64,000 bases of DNA, taken from NCBI GenBank assembly GCA_033558025.1, contig JAUCEF010000005.1, positions 1,736,001-1,800,000 of the forward strand, read 5' to 3'. Positions 1-9,077 of this stretch are shown here, piece after piece. The stretch comes from Phytophthora sp. 'mugwort'. Lineage: Eukaryota > Oomycota > Peronosporomycetes > Peronosporales > Peronosporaceae. The position numbers and the translations under genes are program-made. Numbering within the stretch: position 1 is the first letter of the stretch; each line of letters opens with the position of its first letter. The notes under the pieces are model-generated. The model was not told the origin of the DNA. It saw only the letters and a list, made by a program, of their open reading frames with translations, and did no database searches.

Positions 1-326
1 CTACAGCCTCCACTTCATCCTGCCATCCGCTTTCTTCTCCATCCAAACTTACATCCGCTCAAACATATCGCCTTATACGATGCCTTTCGCAGTCCACAGC
101 GATCGATTCGCGCGTCGACAAGCCCCGCCAGATCCACTGCCACCTAGCGCAAGCGTCAGTGACCGTCTACACAACCGTAAACAAAAGCGAGGCTCAAACC
201 ACCCGTTCGGCATTGAGCCGTCGAGGCACACCCAGTCGAGTCCGTTTGAAGGTGTGTCGCGACTTTGGATTGGCTGGTATGCGTCGCCGAACCACAGTAT
301 GCCCCGCATCAGGCTGAAGAAGACGC

Positions 327-330
327 AAAA
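327..330 (-). terminator. Possible backup Pol III T4 tract, copy 1
   Basis: A second TTTT on the tRNA strand lies about 34 bases beyond the first, set in GCTTTTGCG. It could catch read-through. It adjoins the G334T polymorphic site, which leaves the T tract itself intact. Function is inferred only. Confidence 0.4.
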
Positions 331-360
331 GCCGGCGCGCTCGAGGAATGAGAAGAGAGC

Positions 361-364
361 AAAA
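361..364 (-). terminator. Pol III terminator T4, copy 1
   Basis: Four T residues on the tRNA strand begin immediately after discriminator base A73, with G following. The tract is seen in all copies, including the A73G copy at 39255. T4 is the shortest tract that usually stops Pol III and is leaky in some lineages (budding yeast prefers longer). Confidence 0.85.
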
Positions 365-375
365 TGGTCATACAG

Positions 376-386
376 GGGCTCGAACC
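376..386 (-). promoter_or_regulatory. Pol III B box (internal), copy 1
   Basis: Bases 52-62 of the tRNA read GGTTCGAGCCC, matching the B-box pattern GGTTCGANTCC except for C at tRNA base 60. The spacing to the A box is ordinary for an intron-less tRNA. I see no change to it in any copy. Confidence 0.9.
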
Positions 387-418
387 CTGGACCGCAGCGT
401 TATTAGCACTGTGCTCTA

Positions 419-430
419 CCGACTGAGCTA
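419..430 (-). promoter_or_regulatory. Pol III A box (internal), copy 1
   Basis: Bases 8-19 of the tRNA read TAGCTCAGTCGG, a full match to the eukaryotic A-box pattern TRGCNNAGYNGG bound by TFIIIC. I see no change to it in any of the 118 copies. Confidence 0.9.
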
Positions 431-437
431 TACGACC

Positions 438-500
438 GGCAAGAGCATACCACACACAACCAAAACAAAAATTCACACAAAACCGAAGCAATGCACACAC
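438..500 (-). promoter_or_regulatory. A/C-rich tRNA 5' leader, hypervariable
   Basis: The 63 bp upstream of tRNA base 1 are nearly free of G on the plus strand from about 451 to 481, so the tRNA strand is G/T-rich there. The stretch carries the densest variation in the unit: positions 439, 445, 446, 454, 465, 466, 468, 469 and 480, plus the length change that gives 539-bp units. The C446T form makes GGTATAC on the tRNA strand about ten bases upstream of the gene. A role in start-site choice is possible but unproven. Confidence 0.5.
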
Positions 501-540
501 GCTGGCTCCACCACGCGCTTCTCCCCATTATTGCGCTGCT

Positions 541-597
541 CTACAGCCTCCACTTCATCCTGCCATCCGCTTTCTTCTCCATCCAAACTTACATCCG
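541..597 (+). repeat. Pyrimidine-rich tract with four CATCC motifs
   Basis: CATCC occurs at 556-560, 564-568, 580-584 and 592-596 inside a C/T-rich stretch with a CTTTCTTCT run. The three length and sequence alleles of the unit (540 form A, 540 form B, 544) differ here, which fits slippage or misaligned exchange among the short motifs. Confidence 0.7.
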
Positions 598-730
598 CTC
601 AAACATATCGCCTTATACGATGCCTTTCGCAGTCCACAGCGATCGATTCGCGCGTCGACAAGCCCCGCCAGATCCACTGCCACCTAGCGCAAGCGTCAGT
701 GACCGTCTACACAACCGTAAACAAAAGCGA

Positions 731-759
731 GGCTCAAACCACCCGTTCGGCATTGAGCC
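731..759. repeat. 7-bp inverted repeat (weak hairpin)
   Basis: GGCTCAA at 731-737 and TTGAGCC at 753-759 are perfect complements with a 15-base loop. It recurs in each unit. C195A at 32057, 33137 and 34217 breaks one pair. No T run follows on either strand, so it is not a terminator; it may be chance. Confidence 0.35.
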
Positions 760-904
760 GTCGAGGCACACCCAGTCGAGTCCGTTTGAAGGTGTGTCGC
801 GACTTTGGATTGGCTGGTATGCGTCGCCGAACCACAGTATGCCCCGCATCAGGCTGAAGAAGACGCAAAAGCCGGCGCGCTCGAGGAATGAGAAGAGAGC
901 AAAA

Positions 905-977
905 TGGTCATACAGGGGCTCGAACCCTGGACCGCAGCGTTATTAGCACTGTGCTCTACCGACTGAGCTATACGACC
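905..977 (-). tRNA. tRNA-Ile (AAU), copy 2
   Basis: Consensus body. Leader S2t, the only S2t copy outside the 9.5-21.5 kb block; trailer G334. Confidence 0.97.
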
Positions 978-1444
978 GGCAAGAGCATACCACACACAAC
1001 CAAAACAACAATTCACACATAACCGAAGCAATGCACACACGCTGGCTCCACCACGCGCTTCTCCCCATTATTGCGCTGCTCTACAGCCTCCACTTCATCC
1101 TGCCATCCGCTTTCTTCTCCATCCAAACTTACATCCGCTCAAACATATCGCCTTATACGATGCCTTTCGCAGTCCACAGCGATCGATTCGCGCGTCGACA
1201 AGCCCCGCCAGATCCACTGCCACCTAGCGCAAGCGTCAGTGACCGTCTACACAACCGTAAACAAAAGCGAGGCTCAAACCACCCGTTCGGGATTGAGCCG
1301 TCGAGGCACACCCAGTCGAGTCCGTTTGAAGGTGTGTCGCGACTTTGGATTGGCTGGTATGCGTCGCCGAACCACAGTATGCCCCGCATCAGGCTGAAGA
1401 AGACGCAAAAGCCGGCGCGCTCGAGGAATGAGAAGAGAGCAAAA

Positions 1445-1517
1445 TGGTCATACAGGGGCTCGAACCCTGGACCGCAGCGTTATTAGCACTGTGCTCTACC
1501 GACTGAGCTATACGACC
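1445..1517 (-). tRNA. tRNA-Ile (AAU), copy 3
   Basis: Consensus body. Leader S2; trailer G334. C211G at 1291 on the 3' side. Confidence 0.97.
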
Positions 1518-1984
1518 GGCAAGAGCATACCACACACAACCAAAACAACAATTCACACAAAACCGAAGCAATGCACACACGCTGGCTCCACCACGCGCTT
1601 CTCCCCATTATTGCGCTGCTCTACAGCCTCCACTTCATCCTGCCATCCGCTTTCTTCTCCATCCAAACTTACATCCGCTCAAACATATCGCCTTATACGA
1701 TGCCTTTCGCAGTCCACAGCGATCGATTCGCGCGTCGACAAGCCCCGCCAGATCCACTGCCACCTAGCGCAAGCGTCAGTGACCGTCTACACAACCGTAA
1801 ACAAAAGCGAGGCTCAAACCACCCGTTCGGCATTGAGCCGTCGAGGCACACCCAGTCGAGTCCGTTTGAAGGTGTGTCGCGACTTTGGATTGGCTGGTAT
1901 GCGTCGCCGAACCACAGTATGCCCCGCATCAGGCTGAAGAAGACGCAAAAGCCGGCGCGCTCGAGGAATGAGAAGAGAGCAAAA

Positions 1985-2057
1985 TGGTCATACAGGGGCT
2001 CGAACCCTGGACCGCAGCGTTATTAGCACTGTGCTCTACCGACTGAGCTATACGACC
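1985..2057 (-). tRNA. tRNA-Ile (AAU), copy 4
   Basis: Consensus body. Leader S1 with T446; trailer G334. Confidence 0.97.
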
Positions 2058-2524
2058 GGCAAGAGTATACCACACACAACCAAAACAAAAATTCACACAA
2101 AACCGAAGCAATGCACACACGCTGGCTCCACCACGCGCTTCTCCCCATTATTGCGCTGCTCTACAGCCTCCACTTCATCCTGCCATCCGCTTTCTTCTCC
2201 ATCCAAACTTACATCCGCTCAAACATATCGCCTTATACGATGCCTTTCGCAGTCCACAGCGATCGATTCGCGCGTCGACAAGCCCCGCCAGATCCACTGC
2301 CACCTAGCGCAAGCGTCAGTGACCGTCTACACAACCGTAAACAAAAGCGAGGCTCAAACCACCCGTTCGGCATTGAGCCGTCGAGGCACACCCAGTCGAG
2401 TCCGTTTGAAGGTGTGTCGCGACTTTGGATTGGCTGGTATGCGTCGCCGAACCACAGTATGCCCCGCATCAGGCTGAAGAAGACGCAAAAGCCTGCGCGC
2501 TCGAGGAATGAGAAGAGAGCAAAA

Positions 2525-2597
2525 TGGTCATACAGGGGCTCGAACCCTGCACCGCAGCGTTATTAGCACTGTGCTCTACCGACTGAGCTATACGACC
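2525..2597 (-). tRNA. tRNA-Ile (AAU), copy 5, C48G variant
   Basis: Body differs at 2550: tRNA base 48 is G instead of C, so the G15-C48 Levitt pair is lost. Rest of body and T4 intact. Leader S1 with A445; trailer T334. Confidence 0.95.
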
Positions 2598-3064
2598 GGC
2601 AAGAACATACCACACACAACCAAAACAAAAATTCACACAAAACCGAAGCAATGCACACACGCTGGCTCCACCACGCGCTTCTCCCCATTATTGCGCTGCT
2701 CTACAGCCTCCACTTCATCCTGCCATCCGCTTTCTTCTCCATCCAAACTTACATCCGCTCAAACATATCGCCTTATACGATGCCTTTCGCAGTCCACAGC
2801 GATCGATTCGCGCGTCGACAAGCCCCGCCAGATCCACTGCCACCTAGCGCAAGCGTCAGTGACCGTCTACACAACCGTAAACAAAAGCGAGGCTCAAACC
2901 ACCCGTTCGGCATTGAGCCGTCGAGGCACACCCAGTCGAGTCCGTTTGAAGGTGTGTCGCGACTTTGGATTGGCTGGTATGCGTCGCCGAACCACAGTAT
3001 GCCCCGCATCAGGCTGAAGAAGACGCAAAAGCCTGCGCGCTCGAGGAATGAGAAGAGAGCAAAA

Positions 3065-3137
3065 TGGTCATACAGGGGCTCGAACCCTGCACCGCAGCGT
3101 TATTAGCACTGTGCTCTACCGACTGAGCTATACGACC
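3065..3137 (-). tRNA. tRNA-Ile (AAU), copy 6, C48G variant
   Basis: C48G (plus-strand 3090) as in copy 5, with the same leader S1/A445 and trailer T334, so copies 5 and 6 look like a direct duplication. Confidence 0.95.
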
Positions 3138-3604
3138 GGCAAGAACATACCACACACAACCAAAACAAAAATTCACACAAAACCGAAGCAATGCACACAC
3201 GCTGGCTCCACCACGCGCTTCTCCCCATTATTGCGCTGCTCTACAGCCTCCACTTCATCCTGCCATCCGCTTTCTTCTCCATCCAAACTTACATCCGCTC
3301 AAACATATCGCCTTATACGATGCCTTTCGCAGTCCACAGCGATCGATTCGCGCGTCGACAAGCCCCGCCAGATCCACTGCCACCTAGCGCAAGCGTCAGT
3401 GACCGTCTACACAACCGTAAACAAAAGCGAGGCTCAAACCACCCGTTCGGGATTGAGCCGTCGAGGCACACCCAGTCGAGTCCGTTTGAAGGTGTGTCGC
3501 GACTTTGGATTGGCTGGTATGCGTCGCCGAACCACAGTATGCCCCGCATCAGGCTGAAGAAGACGCAAAAGCCGGCGCGCTCGAGGAATGAGAAGAGAGC
3601 AAAA

Positions 3605-3677
3605 TGGTCATACAGGGGCTCGAACCCTGGACCGCAGCGTTATTAGCACTGTGCTCTACCGACTGAGCTATACGACC
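3605..3677 (-). tRNA. tRNA-Ile (AAU), copy 7
   Basis: Consensus body, between two C48G copies. Leader S2; trailer G334; C211G at 3451. Confidence 0.97.
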
Positions 3678-4144
3678 GGCAAGAGCATACCACACACAAC
3701 CAAAACAACAATTCACACAAAACCGAAGCAATGCACACACGCTGGCTCCACCACGCGCTTCTCCCCATTATTGCGCTGCTCTACAGCCTCCACTTCATCC
3801 TGCCATCCGCTTTCTTCTCCATCCAAACTTACATCTGCTCAAACATATCGCCTTATACGATGCCTTTCGCAGTCCACAGCGATCGATTCGCGCGTCGACA
3901 AGCCCCGCCAGATCCACTGCCACCTAGCGCAAGCGTCAGTGACCGTCTACACAACCGTAAACAAAAGCGAGGCTCAAACCACCCGTTCGGGATTGAGCCG
4001 TCGAGGCACACCCAGTCGAGTCCGTTTGAAGGTGTGTCGCGACTTTGGATTGGCTGGTATGCGTCGCCGAACCACAGTATGCCCCGCATCAGGCTGAAGA
4101 AGACGCAAAAGCCTGCGCGCTCGAGGAATGAGAAGAGAGCAAAA

Positions 4145-4217
4145 TGGTCATACAGGGGCTCGAACCCTGCACCGCAGCGTTATTAGCACTGTGCTCTACC
4201 GACTGAGCTATACGACC
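4145..4217 (-). tRNA. tRNA-Ile (AAU), copy 8, C48G variant
   Basis: C48G (plus-strand 4170) with trailer T334 as in copies 5 and 6, but leader S2 and G445. C211G at 3991; singleton C56T at 3836. Confidence 0.95.
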
Positions 4218-4684
4218 GGCAAGAGCATACCACACACAACCAAAACAACAATTCACACAAAACCGAAGCAATGCACACACGCTGGCTCCACCACGCGCTT
4301 CTCCCCATTATTGCGCTGCTCTACAGCCTCCACTTCATCCTGCCATCCGCTTTCTTCTCCATCCAAACTTACATCCGCTCAAACATATCGCCTTATACGA
4401 TGCCTTTCGCAGTCCACAGCGATCGATTCGCGCGTCGACAAGCCCCGCCAGATCCACTGCCACCTAGCGCAAGCGTCAGTGACCGTCTACACAACCGTAA
4501 ACAAAAGCGAGGCTCAAACCACCCGTTCGGCATTGAGCCGTCGAGGCACACCCAGTCGAGTCCGTTTGAAGGTGTGTCGCGACTTTGGATTGGCTGGTAT
4601 GCGTCGCCGAACCACAGTATGCCCCGCATCAGGCTGAAGAAGACGCAAAAGCCGGCGCGCTCGAGGAATGAGAAGAGAGCAAAA

Positions 4685-4757
4685 TGGTCATACAGGGGCT
4701 CGAACCCTGGACCGCAGCGTTATTAGCACTGTGCTCTACCGACTGAGCTATACGACC
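4685..4757 (-). tRNA. tRNA-Ile (AAU), copy 9
   Basis: Consensus body. Leader S1 with A445; trailer G334. Confidence 0.97.
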
Positions 4758-5224
4758 GGCAAGAACATACCACACACAACCAAAACAAAAATTCACACAA
4801 AACCGAAGCAATGCACACACGCTGGCTCCACCACGCGCTTCTCCCCATTATTGCGCTGCTCTACAGCCTCCACTTCATCCTGCCATCCGCTTTCTTCTCC
4901 ATCCAAACTTACATCCGCTCAAACATATCGCCTTATACGATGCCTTTCGCAGTCCACAGCGATCGATTCGCGCGTCGACAAGCCCCGCCAGATCCACTGC
5001 CACCTAGCGCAAGCGTCAGTGACCGTCTACACAACCGTAAACAAAAGCGAGGCTCAAACCACCCGTTCGGGATTGAGCCGTCGAGGCACACCCAGTCGAG
5101 TCCGTTTGAAGGTGTGTCGCGACTTTGGATTGGCTGGTATGCGTCGCCGAACCACAGTATGCCCCGCATCAGGCTGAAGAAGACGCAAAAGCCGGCGCGC
5201 TCGAGGAATGAGAAGAGAGCAAAA

Positions 5225-5297
5225 TGGTCATACAGGGGCTCGAACCCTGGACCGCAGCGTTATTAGCACTGTGCTCTACCGACTGAGCTATACGACC
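5225..5297 (-). tRNA. tRNA-Ile (AAU), copy 10
   Basis: Consensus body. Leader S2; trailer G334; C211G at 5071. Confidence 0.97.
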
Positions 5298-5764
5298 GGC
5301 AAGAGCATACCACACACAACCAAAACAACAATTCACACAAAACCGAAGCAATGCACACACGCTGGCTCCACCACGCGCTTCTCCCCATTATTGCGCTGCT
5401 CTACAGCCTCCACTTCATCCTGCCATCCGCTTTCTTCTCCATCCAAACTTACATCCGCTCAAACATATCGCCTTATACGATGCCTTTCGCAGTCCACAGC
5501 GATCGATTCGCGCGTCGACAAGCCCCGCCAGATCCACTGCCACCTAGCGCAAGCGTCAGTGACCGTCTACACAACCGTAAACAAAAGCGAGGCTCAAACC
5601 ACCCGTTCGGGATTGAGCCGTCGAGGCACACCCAGTCGAGTCCGTTTGAAGGTGTGTCGCGACTTTGGATTGGCTGGTATGCGTCGCCGAACCACAGTAT
5701 GCCCCGCATCAGGCTGAAGAAGACGCAAAAGCCTGCGCGCTCGAGGAATGAGAAGAGAGCAAAA

Positions 5765-5837
5765 TGGTCATACAGGGGCTCGAACCCTGGACCGCAGCGT
5801 TATTAGCACTGTGCTCTACCGACTGAGCTATACGACC
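5765..5837 (-). tRNA. tRNA-Ile (AAU), copy 11
   Basis: Consensus body. Leader S1; trailer T334; C211G at 5611. Confidence 0.97.
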
Positions 5838-6304
5838 GGCAAGAGCATACCACACACAACCAAAACAAAAATTCACACAAAACCGAAGCAATGCACACAC
5901 GCTGGCTCCACCACGCGCTTCTCCCCATTATTGCGCTGCTCTACAGCCTCCACTTCATCCTGCCATCCGCTTTCTTCTCCATCCAAACTTACATCCGCTC
6001 AAACATATCGCCTTATACGATGCCTTTCGCAGTCCACAGCGATCGATTCGCGCGTCGACAAGCCCCGCCAGATCCACTGCCACCTAGCGCAAGCGTCAGT
6101 GACCGTCTACACAACCGTAAACAAAAGCGAGGCTCAAACCACCCGTTCGGCATTGAGCCGTCGAGGCACACCCAGTCGAGTCCGTTTGAAGGTGTGTCGC
6201 GACTTTGGATTGGCTGGTATGCGTCGCCGAACCACAGTATGCCCCGCATCAGGCTGAAGAAGACGCAAAAGCCGGCGCGCTCGAGGAATGAGAAGAGAGC
6301 AAAA

Positions 6305-6377
6305 TGGTCATACAGGGGCTCGAACCCTGGACCGCAGCGTTATTAGCACTGTGCTCTACCGACTGAGCTATACGACC
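6305..6377 (-). tRNA. tRNA-Ile (AAU), copy 12
   Basis: Consensus body. Leader S2; trailer G334. Confidence 0.97.
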
Positions 6378-6844
6378 GGCAAGAGCATACCACACACAAC
6401 CAAAACAACAATTCACACAAAACCGAAGCAATGCACACACGCTGGCTCCACCACGCGCTTCTCCCCATTATTGCGCTGCTCTACAGCCTCCACTTCATCC
6501 TGCCATCCGCTTTCTTCTCCATCCAAACTTACATCCGCTCAAACATATCGCCTTATACGATGCCTTTCGCAGTCCACAGCGATCGATTCGCGCGTCGACA
6601 AGCCCCGCCAGATCCACTGCCACCTAGCGCAAGCGTCAGTGACCGTCTACACAACCGTAAACAAAAGCGAGGCTCAAACCACCCGTTCGGGATTGAGCCG
6701 TCGAGGCACACCCAGTCGAGTCCGTTTGAAGGTGTGTCGCGACTTTGGATTGGCTGGTATGCGTCGCCGAACCACAGTATGCCCCGCATCAGGCTGAAGA
6801 AGACGCAAAAGCCGGCGCGCTCGAGGAATGAGAAGAGAGCAAAA

Positions 6845-6917
6845 TGGTCATACAGGGGCTCGAACCCTGGACCGCAGCGTTATTAGCACTGTGCTCTACC
6901 GACTGAGCTATACGACC
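6845..6917 (-). tRNA. tRNA-Ile (AAU), copy 13
   Basis: Consensus body. Leader S2; trailer G334; C211G at 6691. Confidence 0.97.
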
Positions 6918-7384
6918 GGCAAGAGCATACCACACACAACCAAAACAACAATTCACACAAAACCGAAGCAATGCACACACGCTGGCTCCACCACGCGCTT
7001 CTCCCCATTATTGCGCTGCTCTACAGCCTCCACTTCATCCTGCCATCCGCTTTCTTCTCCATCCAAACTTACATCCGCTCAAACATATCGCCTTATACGA
7101 TGCCTTTCGCAGTCCACAGCGATCGATTCGCGCGTCGACAAGCCCCGCCAGATCCACTGCCACCTAGCGCAAGCGTCAGTGACCGTCTACACAACCGTAA
7201 ACAAAAGCGAGGCTCAAACCACCCGTTCGGCATTGAGCCGTCGAGGCACACCCAGTCGAGTCCGTTTAAAGGTGTGTCGCGACTTTGGATTGGCTGGTAT
7301 GCGTCGCCGAACCACAGTATGCCCCGCATCAGGCTGAAGAAGACGCAAAAGCCTGCGCGCTCGAGGAATGAGAAGAGAGCAAAA

Positions 7385-7457
7385 TGGTCATACAGGGGCT
7401 CGAACCCTGGACCGCAGCGTTATTAGCACTGTGCTCTACCGACTGAGCTATACGACC
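7385..7457 (-). tRNA. tRNA-Ile (AAU), copy 14
   Basis: Consensus body. Leader S1; trailer T334; singleton G248A at 7268. Confidence 0.97.
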
Positions 7458-7924
7458 GGCAAGAGCATACCACACACAACCAAAACAAAAATTCACACAA
7501 AACCGAAGCAATGCACACACGCTGGCTCCACCACGCGCTTCTCCCCATTATTGCGCTGCTCTACAGCCTCCACTTCATCCTGCCATCCGCTTTCTTCTCC
7601 ATCCAAACTTACATCCGCTCAAACATATCGCCTTATACGATGCCTTTCGCAGTCCACAGCGATCGATTCGCGCGTCGACAAGCCCCGCCAGATCCACTGC
7701 CACCTAGCGCAAGCGTCAGTGACCGTCTACACAACCGTAAACAAAAGCGAGGCTCAAACCACCCGTTCGGCATTGAGCCGTCGAGGCACACCCAGTCGAG
7801 TCCGTTTGAAGGTGTGTCGCGACTTTGGATTGGCTGGTATGCGTCGCCGAACCACAGTATGCCCCGCATCAGGCTGAAGAAGACGCAAAAGCCGGCGCGC
7901 TCGAGGAATGAGAAGAGAGCAAAA

Positions 7925-7997
7925 TGGTCATACAGGGGCTCGAACCCTGGACCGCAGCGTTATTAGCACTGTGCTCTACCGACTGAGCTATACGACC
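7925..7997 (-). tRNA. tRNA-Ile (AAU), copy 15
   Basis: Consensus body. Leader S2; trailer G334. Confidence 0.97.
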
Positions 7998-8464
7998 GGC
8001 AAGAGCATACCACACACAACCAAAACAACAATTCACACAAAACCGAAGCAATGCACACACGCTGGCTCCACCACGCGCTTCTCCCCATTATTGCGCTGCT
8101 CTACAGCCTCCACTTCATCCTGCCATCCGCTTTCTTCTCCATCCAAACTTACATCCGCTCAAACATATCGCCTTATACGATGCCTTTCGCAGTCCACAGC
8201 GATCGATTCGCGCGTCGACAAGCCCCGCCAGATCCACTGCCACCTAGCGCAAGCGTCAGTGACCGTCTACACAACCGTAAACAAAAGCGAGGCTCAAACC
8301 ACCCGTTCGGCATTGAGCCGTCGAGGCACACCCAGTCGAGTCCGTTTGAAGGTGTGTCGCGACTTTGGATTGGCTGGTATGCGTCGCCGAACCACAGTAT
8401 GCCCCGCATCAGGCTGAAGAAGACGCAAAAGCCTGCGCGCTCGAGGAATGAGAAGAGAGCAAAA

Positions 8465-8537
8465 TGGTCATACAGGGGCTCGAACCCTGGACCGCAGCGT
8501 TATTAGCACTGTGCTCTACCGACTGAGCTATACGACC
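8465..8537 (-). tRNA. tRNA-Ile (AAU), copy 16
   Basis: Consensus body. Leader S1; trailer T334. Copies 15-16 repeat the S2/G334, S1/T334 pair of copies 13-14. Confidence 0.97.
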
Positions 8538-9004
8538 GGCAAGAGCATACCACACACAACCAAAACAAAAATTCACACAAAACCGAAGCAATGCACACAC
8601 GCTGGCTCCACCACGCGCTTCTCCCCATTATTGCGCTGCTCTACAGCCTCCACTTCATCCTGCCATCCGCTTTCTTCTCCATCCAAACTTACATCCGCTC
8701 AAACATATCGCCTTATACGATGCCTTTCGCAGTCCACAGCGATCGATTCGCGCGTCGACAAGCCCCGCCAGATCCACTGCCACCTAGCGCAAGCGTCAGT
8801 GACCGTCTACACAACCGTAAACAAAAGCGAGGCTCAAACCACCCGTTCGGCATTGAGCCGTCGAGGCACACCCAGTCGAGTCCGTTTGAAGGTGTGTCGC
8901 GACTTTGGATTGGCTGGTATGCGTCGCCGAACCACAGTATGCCCCGCATCAGGCTGAAGAAGACGCAAAAGCCGGCGCGCTCGAGGAATGAGAAGAGAGC
9001 AAAA

Positions 9005-9077
9005 TGGTCATACAGGGGCTCGAACCCTGGACCGCAGCGTTATTAGCACTGTGCTCTACCGACTGAGCTATACGACC
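9005..9077 (-). tRNA. tRNA-Ile (AAU), copy 17
   Basis: Consensus body. Leader S3 with T446; trailer G334. Resembles the X units of the following block but lacks T309C. Confidence 0.97.

Larger units (their letters stand above)
365..437 (-). tRNA. tRNA-Ile (AAU), copy 1, consensus
   Basis: This is a 73-base cloverleaf with no intron. Acceptor stem 1-7/66-72 pairs fully with one G5-U68 wobble. U8 and A9 are present. The D stem GCTC/GAGC closes an eight-base loop with A14, G15, G18, G19 and A21. The anticodon stem CAGTG/CGCTG has a U30-G40 wobble, and the loop is CTAATAA, giving anticodon AAU with U33 and A37. The variable loop is CGGTC, so G15-C48 can form the Levitt pair. The T arm is CAGGG/CCCTG with loop TTCGAGC. 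The discriminator is A73 and no CCA is encoded. In eukaryotes A34 is deaminated to inosine so that the tRNA reads AUU, AUC and AUA, and A37 is the usual site of t6A. Linear numbering equals standard numbering here. Leader S1; trailer G334. Confidence 0.98.
365..904 (-). repeat. Reference repeat unit, tRNA start to next tRNA start
   Basis: This 540-bp interval is a complete unit: a 73-bp tRNA on the minus strand (365-437), an A/C-rich leader on its 5' side, a pyrimidine-rich tract (541-597), a bland spacer, and the terminator of the next copy just before 905. Variable unit positions seen across the array are 32, 39, 41, 56, 80, 86, 97, 164, 181, 195, 211, 235, 248, 309, 334, 439, 445, 446, 454, 465, 466, 468, 469, 480 and 508, plus a 4-bp indel near 38-44 and a 1-bp length change near 462-471. 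Inside the tRNA only bases 365 and 390 vary. SalI (GTCGAC, 114-119) and XhoI (CTCGAG, 340-345) sites occur in the reference unit; a NaeI site (GCCGGC, 331-336) is lost in T334 units. Confidence 0.97.
438..904. other. Inter-tRNA spacer, 467 bp, no gene recognised
   Basis: Representative of all spacers. I looked for a second tRNA, 5S rRNA, C/D-box snoRNA and U-type snRNA signals on both strands and saw none that hold together. Short frames cross it on both strands but behave as non-coding (see rejected items). Contents are the A/C-rich tRNA leader, four CATCC motifs in a pyrimidine-rich tract, a CpG-rich stretch around unit 100-119, a 7-bp inverted repeat and two T4 tracts on the tRNA strand. 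Confidence 0.85.
2525..4217 (-). repeat. Sub-block with C48G tRNAs (copies 5, 6, 8)
   Basis: Copies 5, 6 and 8 share G-to-C at plus-strand 2550, 3090 and 4170 (tRNA base 48) together with T334 in the trailer. Copy 7 between them has neither. Copies 5 and 6 have leader S1 with A445, whereas copy 8 has S2 with G445, so the haplotype has been recombined between tRNA base 48 and the leader. Confidence 0.9.

Noticed and set aside
226..245. Second B-box-like sequence (GTCGAGTCC) suggesting another tRNA
   Set aside because: The flanking bases do not pair as a T stem, and there is no A box or acceptor stem at the right distance.
73..309. 78-codon minus-strand frame in the spacer
   Set aside because: Conserved only because the unit is. 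No recognisable domain, and variants include amino-acid changes and an altered or broken frame in C195A units.
260..364. tRNA-snoRNA dicistron of the plant type
   Set aside because: A CTGATGC motif lies downstream of the tRNA but does not match the C box, and no paired D box or terminal stem is present.
309..500. 63-codon minus-strand frame (longer, 114 codons, where T309C removes a stop)
   Set aside because: It is a translation of the tRNA itself plus flanks, a common spurious call. Its length change in T309C units is a by-product of one substitution.
348..857. 169-codon plus-strand frame running antisense through the tRNA
   Set aside because: Its first part is the typical peptide read antisense through a tRNA. 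A480T creates a stop in 18 units, and the 539 and 544 units shift it, so it is not maintained.
365..904. tRNA-derived SINE
   Set aside because: The tRNA is intact with its own terminator; there is no poly-A or simple-repeat tail and no target-site duplication, and copies are in strict tandem.
438..904. rDNA intergenic spacer or 5S rRNA cluster
   Set aside because: I see no 5S internal control region or other rRNA sequence on either strand.
491..946. 151-codon plus-strand frame with a hydrophobic, signal-peptide-like N terminus, present in most units
   Set aside because: It ends inside the tRNA on the antisense strand. Of 18 substitutions that fall in it across units, 12 change the residue (one, C195A, to a stop) and 6 are silent, close to random. 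The 544-bp units also break the frame.
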